DNA of 33,238 nucleotides from Chloroflexota bacterium (GTDB taxonomy: Bacteria > Chloroflexota > Anaerolineae > Aggregatilineales > Phototrophicaceae), in assembly GCA_014338005.1 (NCBI GenBank), contig QUBZ01000049.1, forward strand, positions 1-33,238, given 5' to 3'. The translations under genes and the position numbers were made by a program. Within the stretch, counting starts at the first letter, position 1. Each line of letters starts with the position of its first letter. This document shows, in pieces, positions 15,992-23,856 of this stretch. A model generated the notes under the pieces. That model saw nothing but the letters and a program-made list of their open reading frames with translations. It was not told the DNA's origin and ran no database searches.

Positions 15992-17122
15992 TTATGCCGC
16001 TTTCTGCCGCCAGCGTTCGATCAGCGCCGCGTACAGGTCAACGATTTCGTCCATCATGGCCGGCCAGGTTTGCGTTTCGGCAAAAGCGCGGGCGGCGCGC
16101 CCCATCTGCGCCAGACGTTCGCGGCTGCCGGCGATCATCCGCACGCCTTCTACCAGCGCCTCTACGTCGCCGATCTCGAACGTGTAACCCGTGAAACCTT
16201 CCTGCACCACGTCGCCCACGCCCCCCACGCGGGAGGCCACCACCGGTAGCCCGGCGGCCATCGCTTCCAGCACCACCAGGCCGAAGGTTTCCAGCGCCGA
16301 CGGGAATACGAAGATGTCCGCGCTGGCGTAAGCCTGGGCGAGTTCTTCGCCCTTTAAATATCCCATAAAACACACCGGCAGCCCGGCAAACAGGCGCTCC
16401 AGGTCGGCGCGCGCCGGGCCGTCGCCCACCAGCGCCAGCCGCGTACCCGGCACGCGCTCCAGCGCCGGCTTCAGCCGGTCAAGCTGTTTTTCGCCGGAAA
16501 GCCGCCCCACGTACAGCAGCACGGTTTCATCAGGATGCCCGCCGGAAAGCCGGTCGCGCATTTCGGCGCTGCGGTGGCGCGGGTTAAAAAACTCGGCATC
16601 CACGCCGCGCCGCCACAGGCCCACCTGCTTCACGCCGGACGCCAGCATCTGCTGCTGCACCAGCCGCGACGGGGCCAGCGCGGTATCCGCCCAGTTGAAC
16701 AGCGCGCGCGTCAGCCAGTCCGCCACCGGCGCAACGAAGCCCATATTAAAATGCTGGACGAGCCGCGCCACGTCCAGATGAAACGATGCGACGGTGGGGA
16801 TGTCCAGGCTTTTTGCCATCAGCAGGCCGAAACCGCCGATCAGCGCCGGGTGAAAAAAGTGCGCCACATCCGGGTTGAAGTTTTTGATCTGGTGGTAGGT
16901 GGAAAGCGTCGGCGGGCCAACCTTAAGTTCGGGGTACAGCGGCATCGTCACGCCGGGGACGCCGATCACCGGCGTCTGGTTGTACCGTTCGACGCCCATT
17001 TTGGGCGCGACCACCGCCGTTTGAATGCCCCGCGCAGTCAGGTGGTCGAGCAGCAGGCACATCACCGTGACGATGCCGTCAATTTTCGGCAGAAAGGTTT
17101 CGGTAAACAGAACCACGCGCAT
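15992..17122 (-). CDS. Glycosyltransferase family 4 protein
   Basis: GT-B fold glycosyltransferase of 376 residues. The N-terminal domain starts MRVVLFTETFLPKIDGIV, typical of GT4 enzymes such as MgtA-like mannosyl- and glucosyltransferases. The C-terminal donor-binding domain shows LLYVGRLSGEKQ (202-212), RLALVGDGPAR, and the EX7E motif E278-TFGLVVL-E286, followed by AAGLPVVASRVGG. It probably transfers a sugar from a nucleotide-sugar donor to a lipid, as in glycolipid synthesis, though the acceptor cannot be read from sequence. An AGGGGGTG Shine-Dalgarno stands about 10 bases before the ATG, and a strong 11-bp hairpin lies just upstream of that. It is co-transcribed with anmK. Confidence 0.9.
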   Translation of the reverse strand: MRVVLFTETFLPKIDGIVTVMCLLLDHLTARGIQTAVVAPKMGVERYNQTPVIGVPGVTMPLYPELKVGPPTLSTYHQIKNFNPDVAHFFHPALIGGFGLLMAKSLDIPTVASFHLDVARLVQHFNMGFVAPVADWLTRALFNWADTALAPSRLVQQQMLASGVKQVGLWRRGVDAEFFNPRHRSAEMRDRLSGGHPDETVLLYVGRLSGEKQLDRLKPALERVPGTRLALVGDGPARADLERLFAGLPVCFMGYLKGEELAQAYASADIFVFPSALETFGLVVLEAMAAGLPVVASRVGGVGDVVQEGFTGYTFEIGDVEALVEGVRMIAGSRERLAQMGRAARAFAETQTWPAMMDEIVDLYAALIERWRQKAA

Positions 17123-17148
17123 CAGGTCACACCCCCTGGCGCATCCGC

Positions 17149-17177
17149 GAACAAGGGGCTTATTCGGCCCCTTGTTC
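17149..17177 (-). repeat. Perfect 11-bp stem-loop in the 5' leader of the GT4 gene
   Basis: GAACAAGGGGC (17149-17159) and GCCCCTTGTTC (17167-17177) are exact inverted repeats around a 7-base loop. The element sits 27 bases upstream of the GT4 start and just before its Shine-Dalgarno. It could be an mRNA-leader structure or a protein operator. No T-tract follows on either strand. Confidence 0.55.
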
Positions 17178-17272
17178 TAAAGATGTGGATAATCACCTGA
17201 GTCCTTACCCTCGCCTGTAAATAACACCACTGCCCGCCCGGAGTGACGATTTTGGCTGGCGCGTATCCTTGC

Positions 17273-17301
17273 TTGCCCCAGGCGCGTTTGCCCTTTACAA
17301 T
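17273..17301 (+). promoter_or_regulatory. Candidate promoter of the unknown-protein/exonuclease pair
   Basis: TTGCCC (17273-17278) and TACAAT (17296-17301) are separated by 17 bp. The -10 matches five of six bases and the -35 four of six. Transcription would start near 17308, about 40 nt before the ATG at 17349. Confidence 0.5.
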
Positions 17302-17348
17302 AAACGGCGAACCGTTCCTCTTTACCGAACAACCTTCGAGTGCAGGCG

Positions 17349-18344
17349 ATGAGCGACCAGCAAGATGTTCAGGTGCGGATAGATGATCGAGTGCGGCTGA
17401 TGTCGGCGGCGCTGGCCGTAACCACCTGGCCGGAAAAATCGCAGGCGGAACAGCCGCACGGCACGCACGCGCACAGCCGTTTGACGCGCAAAGTCCTGGA
17501 GCCGCTCAAAAATCACAGCGCCGTCCAGGGCTTACAAAGCCTGCTCAACCTGGGCGCGCCGATGGAAGCCATCTACAGCTTCGCCCTGGAACTGCGCTGG
17601 CCGGGGCTGTATGCCGAAAAACTGCCCATCTGGGTCCCGCCGCGCTGGAACGAACAGCTTCAGGACTTCTACCAGCGCGCCAACCTGGAAAAACTGTGGC
17701 AGGACGAGGATAGCCCCTGGCGCGCCAGCGTCACCGAAGCGCAAAAGATGTTCAAAGACGTGCCGTTTAAGCCGTTTTTGCAGCCCTTCGTGGGGACAGT
17801 CGCCGAAAAGCTGACCTTCATCCCCAACATTTCCTTCCCCACCGACCGTGAGATCGGCGTGCAGACGAACGGCGAGCTGGTGTGTATTGCCCCGCCCCGG
17901 CTGGCCTGGGGGGACAGCCCGCCCTGGCCGTTCGACGAAGACCCGGCGCACATCTACCGGGCGGCGCTGTCGCAGTACGGGCGGCTGCTCATCATGAACT
18001 TTCTGCGTACCCATGCCCAGGCCATCGCAGCGGTGGCGGAAACGCCCCTGCCGGTCAGCGACCAGTTCCGCGCCCAGTACCCAAGCTGGCAGGAACAGTT
18101 CGCCAACCTGTTCGTGGCGGCGGCGGTAGCGATCTTCCTTGAGGAGCATGTCAGCCCGGCGGAGGCGAAAGCCTACGTGCTGATGGAGCGTAAAACCAAA
18201 GGGATGCACATCCTGCCGGGCATGATTAGCGTGCTGCACCGCTACCTGAGCGAGCGCGAAAACGGGCGCTATAACAGCCTGCTGGACTTTATGCCGATCT
18301 TCCCGAAACAGCTTCGAATTGCCAACCGGATTGTGACGCTGTAG
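17349..18344 (+). CDS. Conserved-looking protein of unknown function
   Basis: I do not recognise this 331-residue protein. It is soluble, with no signal peptide or membrane helix. An early basic segment (HAHSRLTRKVLEPLKNH) is followed by aromatic-rich stretches (WVPPRWNEQLQDFYQRANLEKLW, in two parts), a central beta-type region (FIPNISFPTDREIGVQTNGE) and a helical C-terminal half (FANLFVAAAVAIFLEEHVSPAEAKAYVLMERK). No HEXXH, Walker or nuclease motif is visible. Codon use looks like that of its neighbours, and the frame is clearly coding. Its stop is two bases before the GTG of a DEDDh exonuclease, implying translational coupling and a possibly shared role. GTG 17340 is an alternative start; ATG 17349 is chosen as the commoner codon, with a candidate promoter about 40 nt upstream. 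Confidence 0.75.
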   Translation: MSDQQDVQVRIDDRVRLMSAALAVTTWPEKSQAEQPHGTHAHSRLTRKVLEPLKNHSAVQGLQSLLNLGAPMEAIYSFALELRWPGLYAEKLPIWVPPRWNEQLQDFYQRANLEKLWQDEDSPWRASVTEAQKMFKDVPFKPFLQPFVGTVAEKLTFIPNISFPTDREIGVQTNGELVCIAPPRLAWGDSPPWPFDEDPAHIYRAALSQYGRLLIMNFLRTHAQAIAAVAETPLPVSDQFRAQYPSWQEQFANLFVAAAVAIFLEEHVSPAEAKAYVLMERKTKGMHILPGMISVLHRYLSERENGRYNSLLDFMPIFPKQLRIANRIVTL

Positions 18345-18346
18345 CA

Positions 18347-18928
18347 GTGACCCGCAAGTACGATCAGATCATCGTCATTGACATTGAATGCACCTGCTGG
18401 GAGAAGCTGCCCCCGCCCGGCATGGAAACCGACATCATCGAAATCGGCATCTGCCCGCTGAACCCATTCACCGGCGAACGCCTGGAAAGACGCAGCCTGC
18501 TCGTCCGGCCAGAGCGTTCGACCGTCAGCCCGTTCTGCACGCAGCTCACCACGCTCACGCCGGAACAGGTGGCGCGGGGCGTGTCGTTCGTGGAAGCCTG
18601 CAACATCCTGCGTTACGACTACCAGACGCGGCGGCGGGTGTGGGCCAGCTACGGCGACTTCGACCGGCAGCAGTTCGAGCGCCAGTGCGCCGCGATGGGC
18701 ATCGCTTACCCGTTCGGAGCCAGCCATCTCAACGTTAAAACGCTGTTCACGCTGCTGCGGGCGCGGCGGCACGACGTGGGCATGGCCGAGGCGATGCAGC
18801 AGCTTGGCCTGCCGATGGAAGGCGCGCATCACCGGGGCGGCGACGACGCCTGGAATCTGGCGCGTCTGCTGGCGGTGATCCTGCTGGAACGGCGCGGGAC
18901 GATTCCCGGCGGGGGTGTTTTGGAATAG
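18347..18928 (+). CDS. DEDDh-type 3'-5' exonuclease (ERI1/KapD-like)
   Basis: Nuclease of 193 residues consisting of one RNase T/DnaQ-type exonuclease domain. The two-metal active site is visible: D12 and E14 in IVIDIECTCW, an Asp in SYGDFD (104-106), and H162 with D167 in AHHRGGDDAWNLA. DIECTCW and the following GxxIIEIG-like segment are closest to the ERI1/KapD group, which trims RNA 3' ends or single-stranded nucleic acid. It starts with GTG, two bases after the upstream unknown gene, and has no strong RBS of its own, so it is probably translated by coupling. It is followed by a short palindromic repeat. Confidence 0.88.
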   Translation: MTRKYDQIIVIDIECTCWEKLPPPGMETDIIEIGICPLNPFTGERLERRSLLVRPERSTVSPFCTQLTTLTPEQVARGVSFVEACNILRYDYQTRRRVWASYGDFDRQQFERQCAAMGIAYPFGASHLNVKTLFTLLRARRHDVGMAEAMQQLGLPMEGAHHRGGDDAWNLARLLAVILLERRGTIPGGGVLE

Positions 18929-18933
18929 GTGCA

Positions 18934-18960
18934 GGGGAGGGTTTAGAAACCCGCCCCTAC
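18934..18960. repeat. Palindromic extragenic repeat, GTAGGGGCG type
   Basis: GGGG-A-GGGTTT (18934-18944) pairs with AAACCC-G-CCCC (18947-18957) with one mismatch. On the minus strand it begins GTAGGGGCGGGTTTC. The same 9-base start occurs at 23752 and 23815, so this is probably a dispersed REP-like element. Confidence 0.5.
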
Positions 18961-19021
18961 GATGAACGATTAACCGGAATGACCACGTTGGGTCGCCCAA
19001 ACGGACAAAAATCGAGGTCGC

Positions 19022-19792
19022 ATGATTCAACGATTATTCGCCCCCATCAGCCGGCCAGAAGCCCCGCCCCCCTGGGGACTGGCCGCCGCCTTCAGCGGTC
19101 TGATCGCCGCCTTCGCCGCTATCCTGATCGGCTCGACGCTGGCGCTGATGTTCTACTGCGGCGCGCCGGAAAACGCCGCCTACTGCCAGGCGCTCAACTT
19201 TCGCCTGCCGCCGGCGGTGTCGCTGGCGGCCTGGACGCTGGGCGCGGCGCTGACCATCGCGTTTGTATTCGCCACCCGGCGCAAGCCCGCCGAACGCGCC
19301 GCGCTGCGGCTGGGTTCGATGCGGCTGTCGGTGTTCTGGGTGCTGCTCGTCAGCGTCGGGCTGGCCGTCACGCTGGACGTAATCACGCTGCGTATCACCT
19401 CGCCGCTGGTGGCCGAGCCGGAACTTCAGAGTTTTAAGGCGCTGCCTGCCGGCCCGCTGGATTGGGCGCTGGCGCTGGTGTTTATGGTGATCGCGCAGCC
19501 GGCGGCGGAAGAACTGGTCTTTCGCGGGCTGCTGCTGCCGGCGCTGCGGCAGGCCGCCGGCCCCTGGCCGGGTTATCTGCTCAGCGCGGTGTTATACGCG
19601 GTGTTTCACCTGCTGGCCTACCCGCCCGCCGCGCAGGACTTAAACGGCTTGTGGTACGGCGCGCTGCTGCCCCTGGTCGGTGGGCTGGTTTTTGGGGCGC
19701 TGCGCCTGCACACCGGCTCGACGCGGGCGGCCATCCTGGGACATGCGGCCTTCGGCCTGTTCGCCGTCCTTAAACTGGCTGCGCTGGGCTGA
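19022..19792 (+). CDS. CPBP-family intramembrane glutamic endopeptidase
   Basis: Membrane protein of 256 residues with about seven or eight hydrophobic segments and the CAAX protease/bacteriocin-processing (CPBP, ABI) signature. The catalytic motif is EELVFRG (E163, E164, R168), followed by SAVLYAVFHLL with H197 and a C-terminal GHAAFGLFA with H241. In eukaryotes the family trims prenylated proteins; bacterial members act in bacteriocin self-immunity, peptide maturation or unknown roles. No bacteriocin or prenylation gene is nearby. GAGG lies five bases before the ATG. Its stop is three bases before the GTG of the YjjX-like gene, suggesting an operon. Confidence 0.88.
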   Translation: MIQRLFAPISRPEAPPPWGLAAAFSGLIAAFAAILIGSTLALMFYCGAPENAAYCQALNFRLPPAVSLAAWTLGAALTIAFVFATRRKPAERAALRLGSMRLSVFWVLLVSVGLAVTLDVITLRITSPLVAEPELQSFKALPAGPLDWALALVFMVIAQPAAEELVFRGLLLPALRQAAGPWPGYLLSAVLYAVFHLLAYPPAAQDLNGLWYGALLPLVGGLVFGALRLHTGSTRAAILGHAAFGLFAVLKLAALG

Positions 19793-19795
19793 AAG

Positions 19796-20344
19796 GTGAG
19801 CGGCTTGAAAAGCCTGGTGATCGCCTCCACCAATCCGGTCAAAGTCGAAGCGGCGCGGCGTGGGTTCGCGGCCATGTTCCCGGACGAAACCTTCACCGCG
19901 CGCGGCCTGTCTGTGCCGTCCGGCGTCGGCGACCAGCCTATGTCCGACGACGAAACTTACCAGGGCGCGCTCAACCGGGCGCAGAACGCCCGCCGGGAAG
20001 CGCTGGAAGCCGATTTCTGGGTGGGCATCGAGGGCGGCATCGAGGAACGTCACGGCGAGATGCTGGCCTTCGCCTGGGTGGTCGTGCTTTCCGGGCAGCG
20101 CGCCGGCAGCAGCCGCACCGCCACCTTTACCCTGCCGGATGCGCTTGCCGACCTGGTGCGGCAGGGCGTGGAGTTGGGTGCGGCGGACGACATCGTATTC
20201 GGGCGCTCCAACTCCAAACAGGCCAACGGCGCGGTCGGCATCCTCACCGATGATGCCATTGACCGGACGGCCTACTACCAACACGCCGTCATCCTGGCGC
20301 TTGTGCCGTTCAAAAACCCCACGCTGGCTTTCGGCGGCGGATAG
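19796..20344 (+). CDS. yjjX: Non-canonical purine NTP phosphatase, YjjX family (inosine/xanthosine triphosphatase)
   Basis: House-cleaning enzyme of 182 residues that removes ITP and XTP from the nucleotide pool, preventing mutagenic incorporation. Family features are VIASTNPVKVEAARRGF at the start, VPSGVGDQPMSDDETYQGA, the substrate-site segment FWVGIEGGIEE, and the C-terminal NGAVGILTDDAIDRTAYYQHAVILAL. It starts at GTG 19796, with an AAAGG overlapping the previous stop; TTG at 19805 is an alternative closer to the first strand. It is closely coupled to the CPBP protease gene, but there is no evident functional link. Confidence 0.9.
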   Translation: MSGLKSLVIASTNPVKVEAARRGFAAMFPDETFTARGLSVPSGVGDQPMSDDETYQGALNRAQNARREALEADFWVGIEGGIEERHGEMLAFAWVVVLSGQRAGSSRTATFTLPDALADLVRQGVELGAADDIVFGRSNSKQANGAVGILTDDAIDRTAYYQHAVILALVPFKNPTLAFGGG

Positions 20345-20374
20345 ATAACAGGTGGCGCGTTCCGTTTTCGCCGG

Positions 20375-20380
20375 TACAAT
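20375..20380 (+). promoter_or_regulatory. Candidate -10 box before the SDR gene
   Basis: TACAAT matches five of six -10 bases about 40 nt before the GTG start. No good -35 lies 16-18 bp upstream, so the call is weak. Confidence 0.3.
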
Positions 20381-20420
20381 AGACTGAAATGCAAACGTTA
20401 ATTAATATAAGGGTTGAGAC

Positions 20421-21428
20421 GTGAAACTCCTGATTCTGGGCGGGACGCGCTTTGTGGGCCGCCATCTGGTCGAAGCGGCGCTGGCGCGCGGCCACAGTGT
20501 AACGCTGTTTAACCGGGGCGTCAGCAATCCCGACTTATTCCCAACCGTCGAGCGGCTGGCAGGCGACCGGGACGGCGACCTTTCGGCGCTGGAAGGGCGG
20601 CGTTGGGACGCGGTGGTGGATACCTGCGGCTACGTGCCGCGCATCGTGCGGGCTTCGGCGGCGCTGCTGGCCGGGGCCGTCGAACACTATACATTTATTT
20701 CCAGCATTTCGGTTTATCCCGATACGACCATATACGGCATAGACGAAAACGCCCCGGTCGCCGCGCTGGATGACCCAACGACCGAAGAAGTGAACGGCTC
20801 AACCTACGGCGCGCTGAAGGCGCTGTGCGAGCAGGCCGCCGAAGACGCCATGCCGGGGCGTGTCCTCAACGTGCGCGCCGGGCTGATCGTCGGCCCGCAC
20901 GACCCGACCGACCGCTTCACCTACTGGCCGGTGCGGATCAACATGGGCGGTGAGGTGATGGCGCCCGGCAAACCGGATATGCATGTGCAGTTCGTGGATG
21001 CCCGCGATCTGGCGGCCTGGATCATCCTGATGGCCGAAAACCGGAAAACGGGCGTTTACAACGCCACCGGCCCGGCGCATAGGCTGACCATGCAGGAAGT
21101 TCTGGAAGCCTGCCAGGCCGTCACCGGCAGTGATGCGCGGCTGATCTGGGTAAGCGATGATTTTTTGCTGGAACAGTCGGTGACGCCGTTTACCGAAATG
21201 CCGCTGTGGATACCGGAGCGGTATAACGGCCTGCAAGCCATCAACATCCAGAAGGCGCTGACCGACGGCCTGAGCTTCCGCCCGCTGGCCGATACCATCC
21301 GCGATACGCTGGAGTGGAATACCACTCGCGGTGAGGAGGACTATAACAACAAAGGGCTGCGGCTGCGCGGCGGCATGATGCTCGAACGCGAGGCGGCCCT
21401 GCTGGCGGCCTGGAAAGAGCGGTTCTGA
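20421..21428 (+). CDS. NAD(P)-dependent epimerase/dehydratase-like SDR protein
   Basis: Extended short-chain dehydrogenase/reductase of 335 residues. The nucleotide-binding motif GGTRFVGRH (8-16) with a following NRG segment is typical of atypical SDRs of the CSP41/isoflavone-reductase-like group, which share the epimerase fold without always being epimerases. Also visible are DTCGYVP, the strand-plus-serine segment HYTFISSISVY, YGALKALCEQAAE (catalytic-type YxxxK), RAGLIVGPHDPTDRFTYW and a substrate-side VQFVDARDLAAW. Substrate unknown. It starts at GTG 20421 with a weak RBS. The GNAT gene begins one base after its stop. Confidence 0.85.
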   Translation: MKLLILGGTRFVGRHLVEAALARGHSVTLFNRGVSNPDLFPTVERLAGDRDGDLSALEGRRWDAVVDTCGYVPRIVRASAALLAGAVEHYTFISSISVYPDTTIYGIDENAPVAALDDPTTEEVNGSTYGALKALCEQAAEDAMPGRVLNVRAGLIVGPHDPTDRFTYWPVRINMGGEVMAPGKPDMHVQFVDARDLAAWIILMAENRKTGVYNATGPAHRLTMQEVLEACQAVTGSDARLIWVSDDFLLEQSVTPFTEMPLWIPERYNGLQAINIQKALTDGLSFRPLADTIRDTLEWNTTRGEEDYNNKGLRLRGGMMLEREAALLAAWKERF

Positions 21429-21429
21429 T

Positions 21430-21987
21430 ATGCTTTCATCAACGCTGTTTGAAGGCCCGCATGTCCGGCTGACGCCGCTGGTTCCTGCCGACGTGCAGTA
21501 TATGGCGCGCTGGCAGTACGACCCTGACTACCTGCGGCTGCTGGACGCCCAGGAGCCGGCCTACCCCAAAACCGAGCAGCAGCTTGTGGACTGGATTCAC
21601 GAGCGGCGGCGCGGCAGCACCGCCTACCTGTTCGGCATCCGCCTGCGCGAAAACGATGACCTGATCGGCTTCATCGAACTGGGTGACATCCTGTGGCCGC
21701 ACCGGACAAGCTGGCTGGCGATCGGCATCGGCGACCGGGCGCACCGGGGGCAGGGGTACGGCTACGAGGCGCTGTCGCTGGCGCTGGATTACGCTTTTCT
21801 GGAACTGAACCTGTATCGCGTGCAGCTTACGGTGTTCGAGTACAACGAACCGGCCATCAAACTGTACGAAAAACTGGGCTTCCGGCGCGAGGGCGCTTTC
21901 CGCGAATTTATGCAGCGGGACGGTCGGCGCTGGGATATGTACCTGTACGGCATCCTGGCGCACGAATGGCTGGAGCGCAGCCGGTGA
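21430..21987 (+). CDS. GNAT-family N-acetyltransferase (RimJ/RimL-like)
   Basis: Acetyl-CoA-dependent acetyltransferase of 185 residues. It has the RimJ/RimL-type order: an early VRLTPLVPADVQYMARWQYD, GFIELGDILWPHRTSWLAIGIG, motif A with RGQGYGYEALSLALDYAF (acetyl-CoA pyrophosphate loop), and motif B LYRVQLTVFEYNEPAIKLYEKLGF with REGAFRE. Such enzymes acetylate ribosomal protein N-termini or small amines; the target is not evident. It begins one base after the SDR stop, so the two are co-translated. It converges on the GMC oxidoreductase gene. Confidence 0.9.
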   Translation: MLSSTLFEGPHVRLTPLVPADVQYMARWQYDPDYLRLLDAQEPAYPKTEQQLVDWIHERRRGSTAYLFGIRLRENDDLIGFIELGDILWPHRTSWLAIGIGDRAHRGQGYGYEALSLALDYAFLELNLYRVQLTVFEYNEPAIKLYEKLGFRREGAFREFMQRDGRRWDMYLYGILAHEWLERSR

Positions 21988-22007
21988 GTTCTGGGAATGC
22001 CCGGCGC

Positions 22008-23666
22008 TCAATCGGCAGCCTGAGCAGACTCCGTGACCTGTAGCGGTTCGCGCGTCTGGGCCCCCGGTTTGGGTGGGATGCGGCTCATGGCGTATTCGGC
22101 CAGCGCCGTGATCGTCAGGCTGGGATTGATGCCGGGATTGCCGGGCATGATCGAGCCGTCCACCACGTACAGCCCTGGATAGTTAAACACTTCGCAGTTC
22201 ACGTCTACCACGCCGTCCTGGTCGCTGCGCCCCATCGGGCAGCCGCCGATCAGGTGCGCCGTCGCCGGGATGCCCAGCAGCGTTTCGGGGATGGTGTCCT
22301 GGGCGATGCCCCTGGTTTTGCGGGCGAAGGTGTGCGTCAGGCCGTGCGATATGCTTTCCTCCGGCGACAGTGATGTGCCGGGGGACAGCTCCGAAACCAG
22401 CCCACGTCGGAACAGCGTAAAGGCGCTGCGCCCCAGCCGCACCCGCATGGTGCCGTCTATCGTCTGCATGATGAGCAGGATGGTCGAACTTTTGGCCCAG
22501 GCGGAGAAAAACTTGGCGTAAAAAAACTCCAGCGGGTGCGTAAAACCGTGCCACAGCGTTTTGATGAAGCGTTTAAAGATCGTGTCCGCGCCTTCGATCA
22601 TGGGGATCGCCAGCAGCCGCATGAAGGATGACCCGCGCGAATAACGCACCGGCTCGATGTGCGTCACATCATCCAGCGCGAAGATCGAGGTGATGGCCGG
22701 GCCGGTCGAAAAATCCACGCTGCGGTCCCAACTGGTCGAGCCGGTCAGCGCCTCGCTGTTGGTGCGGACGCCCGTTCCCAGGCAGCGCGACAGCCGGGGC
22801 AGCGAACGTTTCACGTCGCGGCAGCGCAGCAGCAGGCGCAGCGTTCCCATCGCATGGGCGGCTACCACCACGTTACGCGCCCGCACCGTAAAATAGCGGC
22901 GGGTCAGCGGCATGGCCGTCGAACGGCGGTAAATGACGGCATACCGCGCGCCGTCGGGCTGGCCTTCCGGCAGCGGGCGAATGTCTACCACTTCGGACTC
23001 GGCGCGCACCTCCGCGCCCCACTTTTCGGCAAAATACAGGTAATTTTTGACCAGCGTATTTTTCGCCCCGTAGCGGCAGCCGACCATGCAGCCGCCGCAG
23101 CCGTTACAGCCGGTGCGCTCCGGCCCCTGGCCGCCGAAGTAGGGGTCGGGGACGGTTTGATCCGGCTCGCCAAAATAAATCGCCACGTTGGACGGCCTGA
23201 AGGTATGGCCGCGTCCGTGTTCGTCGGCAATCTCTTTTAACACCCGGTCGGCGGGGGTCACAAAGGGGTTGCGCGCCACGCCCAGCATCCGTTTGGCCGT
23301 TTCGTAATACGGGGCCAGCAGGGTTTTCCAGTCGGCCAGGTCGCGCCAGCCGGGGCTGCTGAACAGATCGTCGCTTGGCTCCATCAGCACATTGGCGTAA
23401 ACCAGGCTGCCGCCGCCCACGCCGCTGCCGTGCAGCACCATGATGTCGTTCATGAAGCTTAATTCCTGAATGCCAAAACAGCGCAGCGCCGGCAGCCACA
23501 GGTACTTAAAAATGTTCCAATTTGAGCGCGGGAAATCCTCGTCGCGGAAGCGTTTGCCGCGTTCCAGCACCAGCACGCTGTACCCCTTTTCGGTCAGCCG
23601 CATGGCAGACACGCTGCCGCCAAAACCGGAGCCGACGATCACAAAATCATAGGATTGTGGTTTCAT
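22008..23666 (-). CDS. GMC-family FAD oxidoreductase, cholesterol-oxidase-like, with ferredoxin-type cysteine motif
   Basis: Flavoprotein of 552 residues. The N-terminus FVIVGSGFGGSVSAMRL (8-24) and LVLERGKRF bind FAD; HGSGVGGGSLVYANVL (79-94) is a GMC signature. A spaced quartet C187-x2-C190-x2-C193-x3-C197 follows, the pattern of a [4Fe-4S] ferredoxin motif, with GAKNTLVKNYL after it. The C-terminus has HLIGGCPMG and YVVDGSIMPGNPGINPSLTI, the usual GMC active-site and FAD-contact segments. The closest group is the long ChoD-like sterol or alcohol oxidoreductases. No signal peptide is seen. Electron transfer through an Fe-S cluster, instead of direct O2 use, is inference. Substrate unknown. 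Confidence 0.88.
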   Translation of the reverse strand: MKPQSYDFVIVGSGFGGSVSAMRLTEKGYSVLVLERGKRFRDEDFPRSNWNIFKYLWLPALRCFGIQELSFMNDIMVLHGSGVGGGSLVYANVLMEPSDDLFSSPGWRDLADWKTLLAPYYETAKRMLGVARNPFVTPADRVLKEIADEHGRGHTFRPSNVAIYFGEPDQTVPDPYFGGQGPERTGCNGCGGCMVGCRYGAKNTLVKNYLYFAEKWGAEVRAESEVVDIRPLPEGQPDGARYAVIYRRSTAMPLTRRYFTVRARNVVVAAHAMGTLRLLLRCRDVKRSLPRLSRCLGTGVRTNSEALTGSTSWDRSVDFSTGPAITSIFALDDVTHIEPVRYSRGSSFMRLLAIPMIEGADTIFKRFIKTLWHGFTHPLEFFYAKFFSAWAKSSTILLIMQTIDGTMRVRLGRSAFTLFRRGLVSELSPGTSLSPEESISHGLTHTFARKTRGIAQDTIPETLLGIPATAHLIGGCPMGRSDQDGVVDVNCEVFNYPGLYVVDGSIMPGNPGINPSLTITALAEYAMSRIPPKPGAQTREPLQVTESAQAAD

Positions 23667-23751
23667 AAACGCGATCTTTTCATCTCTGATGTTTGTGGTT
23701 ATTTTAACGTGGATTCGATTTTATGGGGATGTGAACGCGGATTTTTTAATG

Positions 23752-23842
23752 TAGGGGCGACCACAGGGGAAAAACGCAGCGCACAGGCGCAGTGAGGCAA
23801 AGGTGCTGAGGGGCGTAGGGGCGCGCACGCAGGCGCGCCCCC
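23752..23842. repeat. GTAGGGGCG repeat copies between GH13 and GMC genes
   Basis: GTAGGGGCG occurs at 23752-23760 and 23815-23823. The second copy runs into a perfect 9-bp hairpin, GGGGCGCGC (23818-23826) / GCGCGCCCC (23833-23841). The hairpin is 15 bases after the GH13 stop and may also help end that transcript, though no T-tract follows. Confidence 0.5.
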
Positions 23843-23856
23843 AAACCCATTATTGT

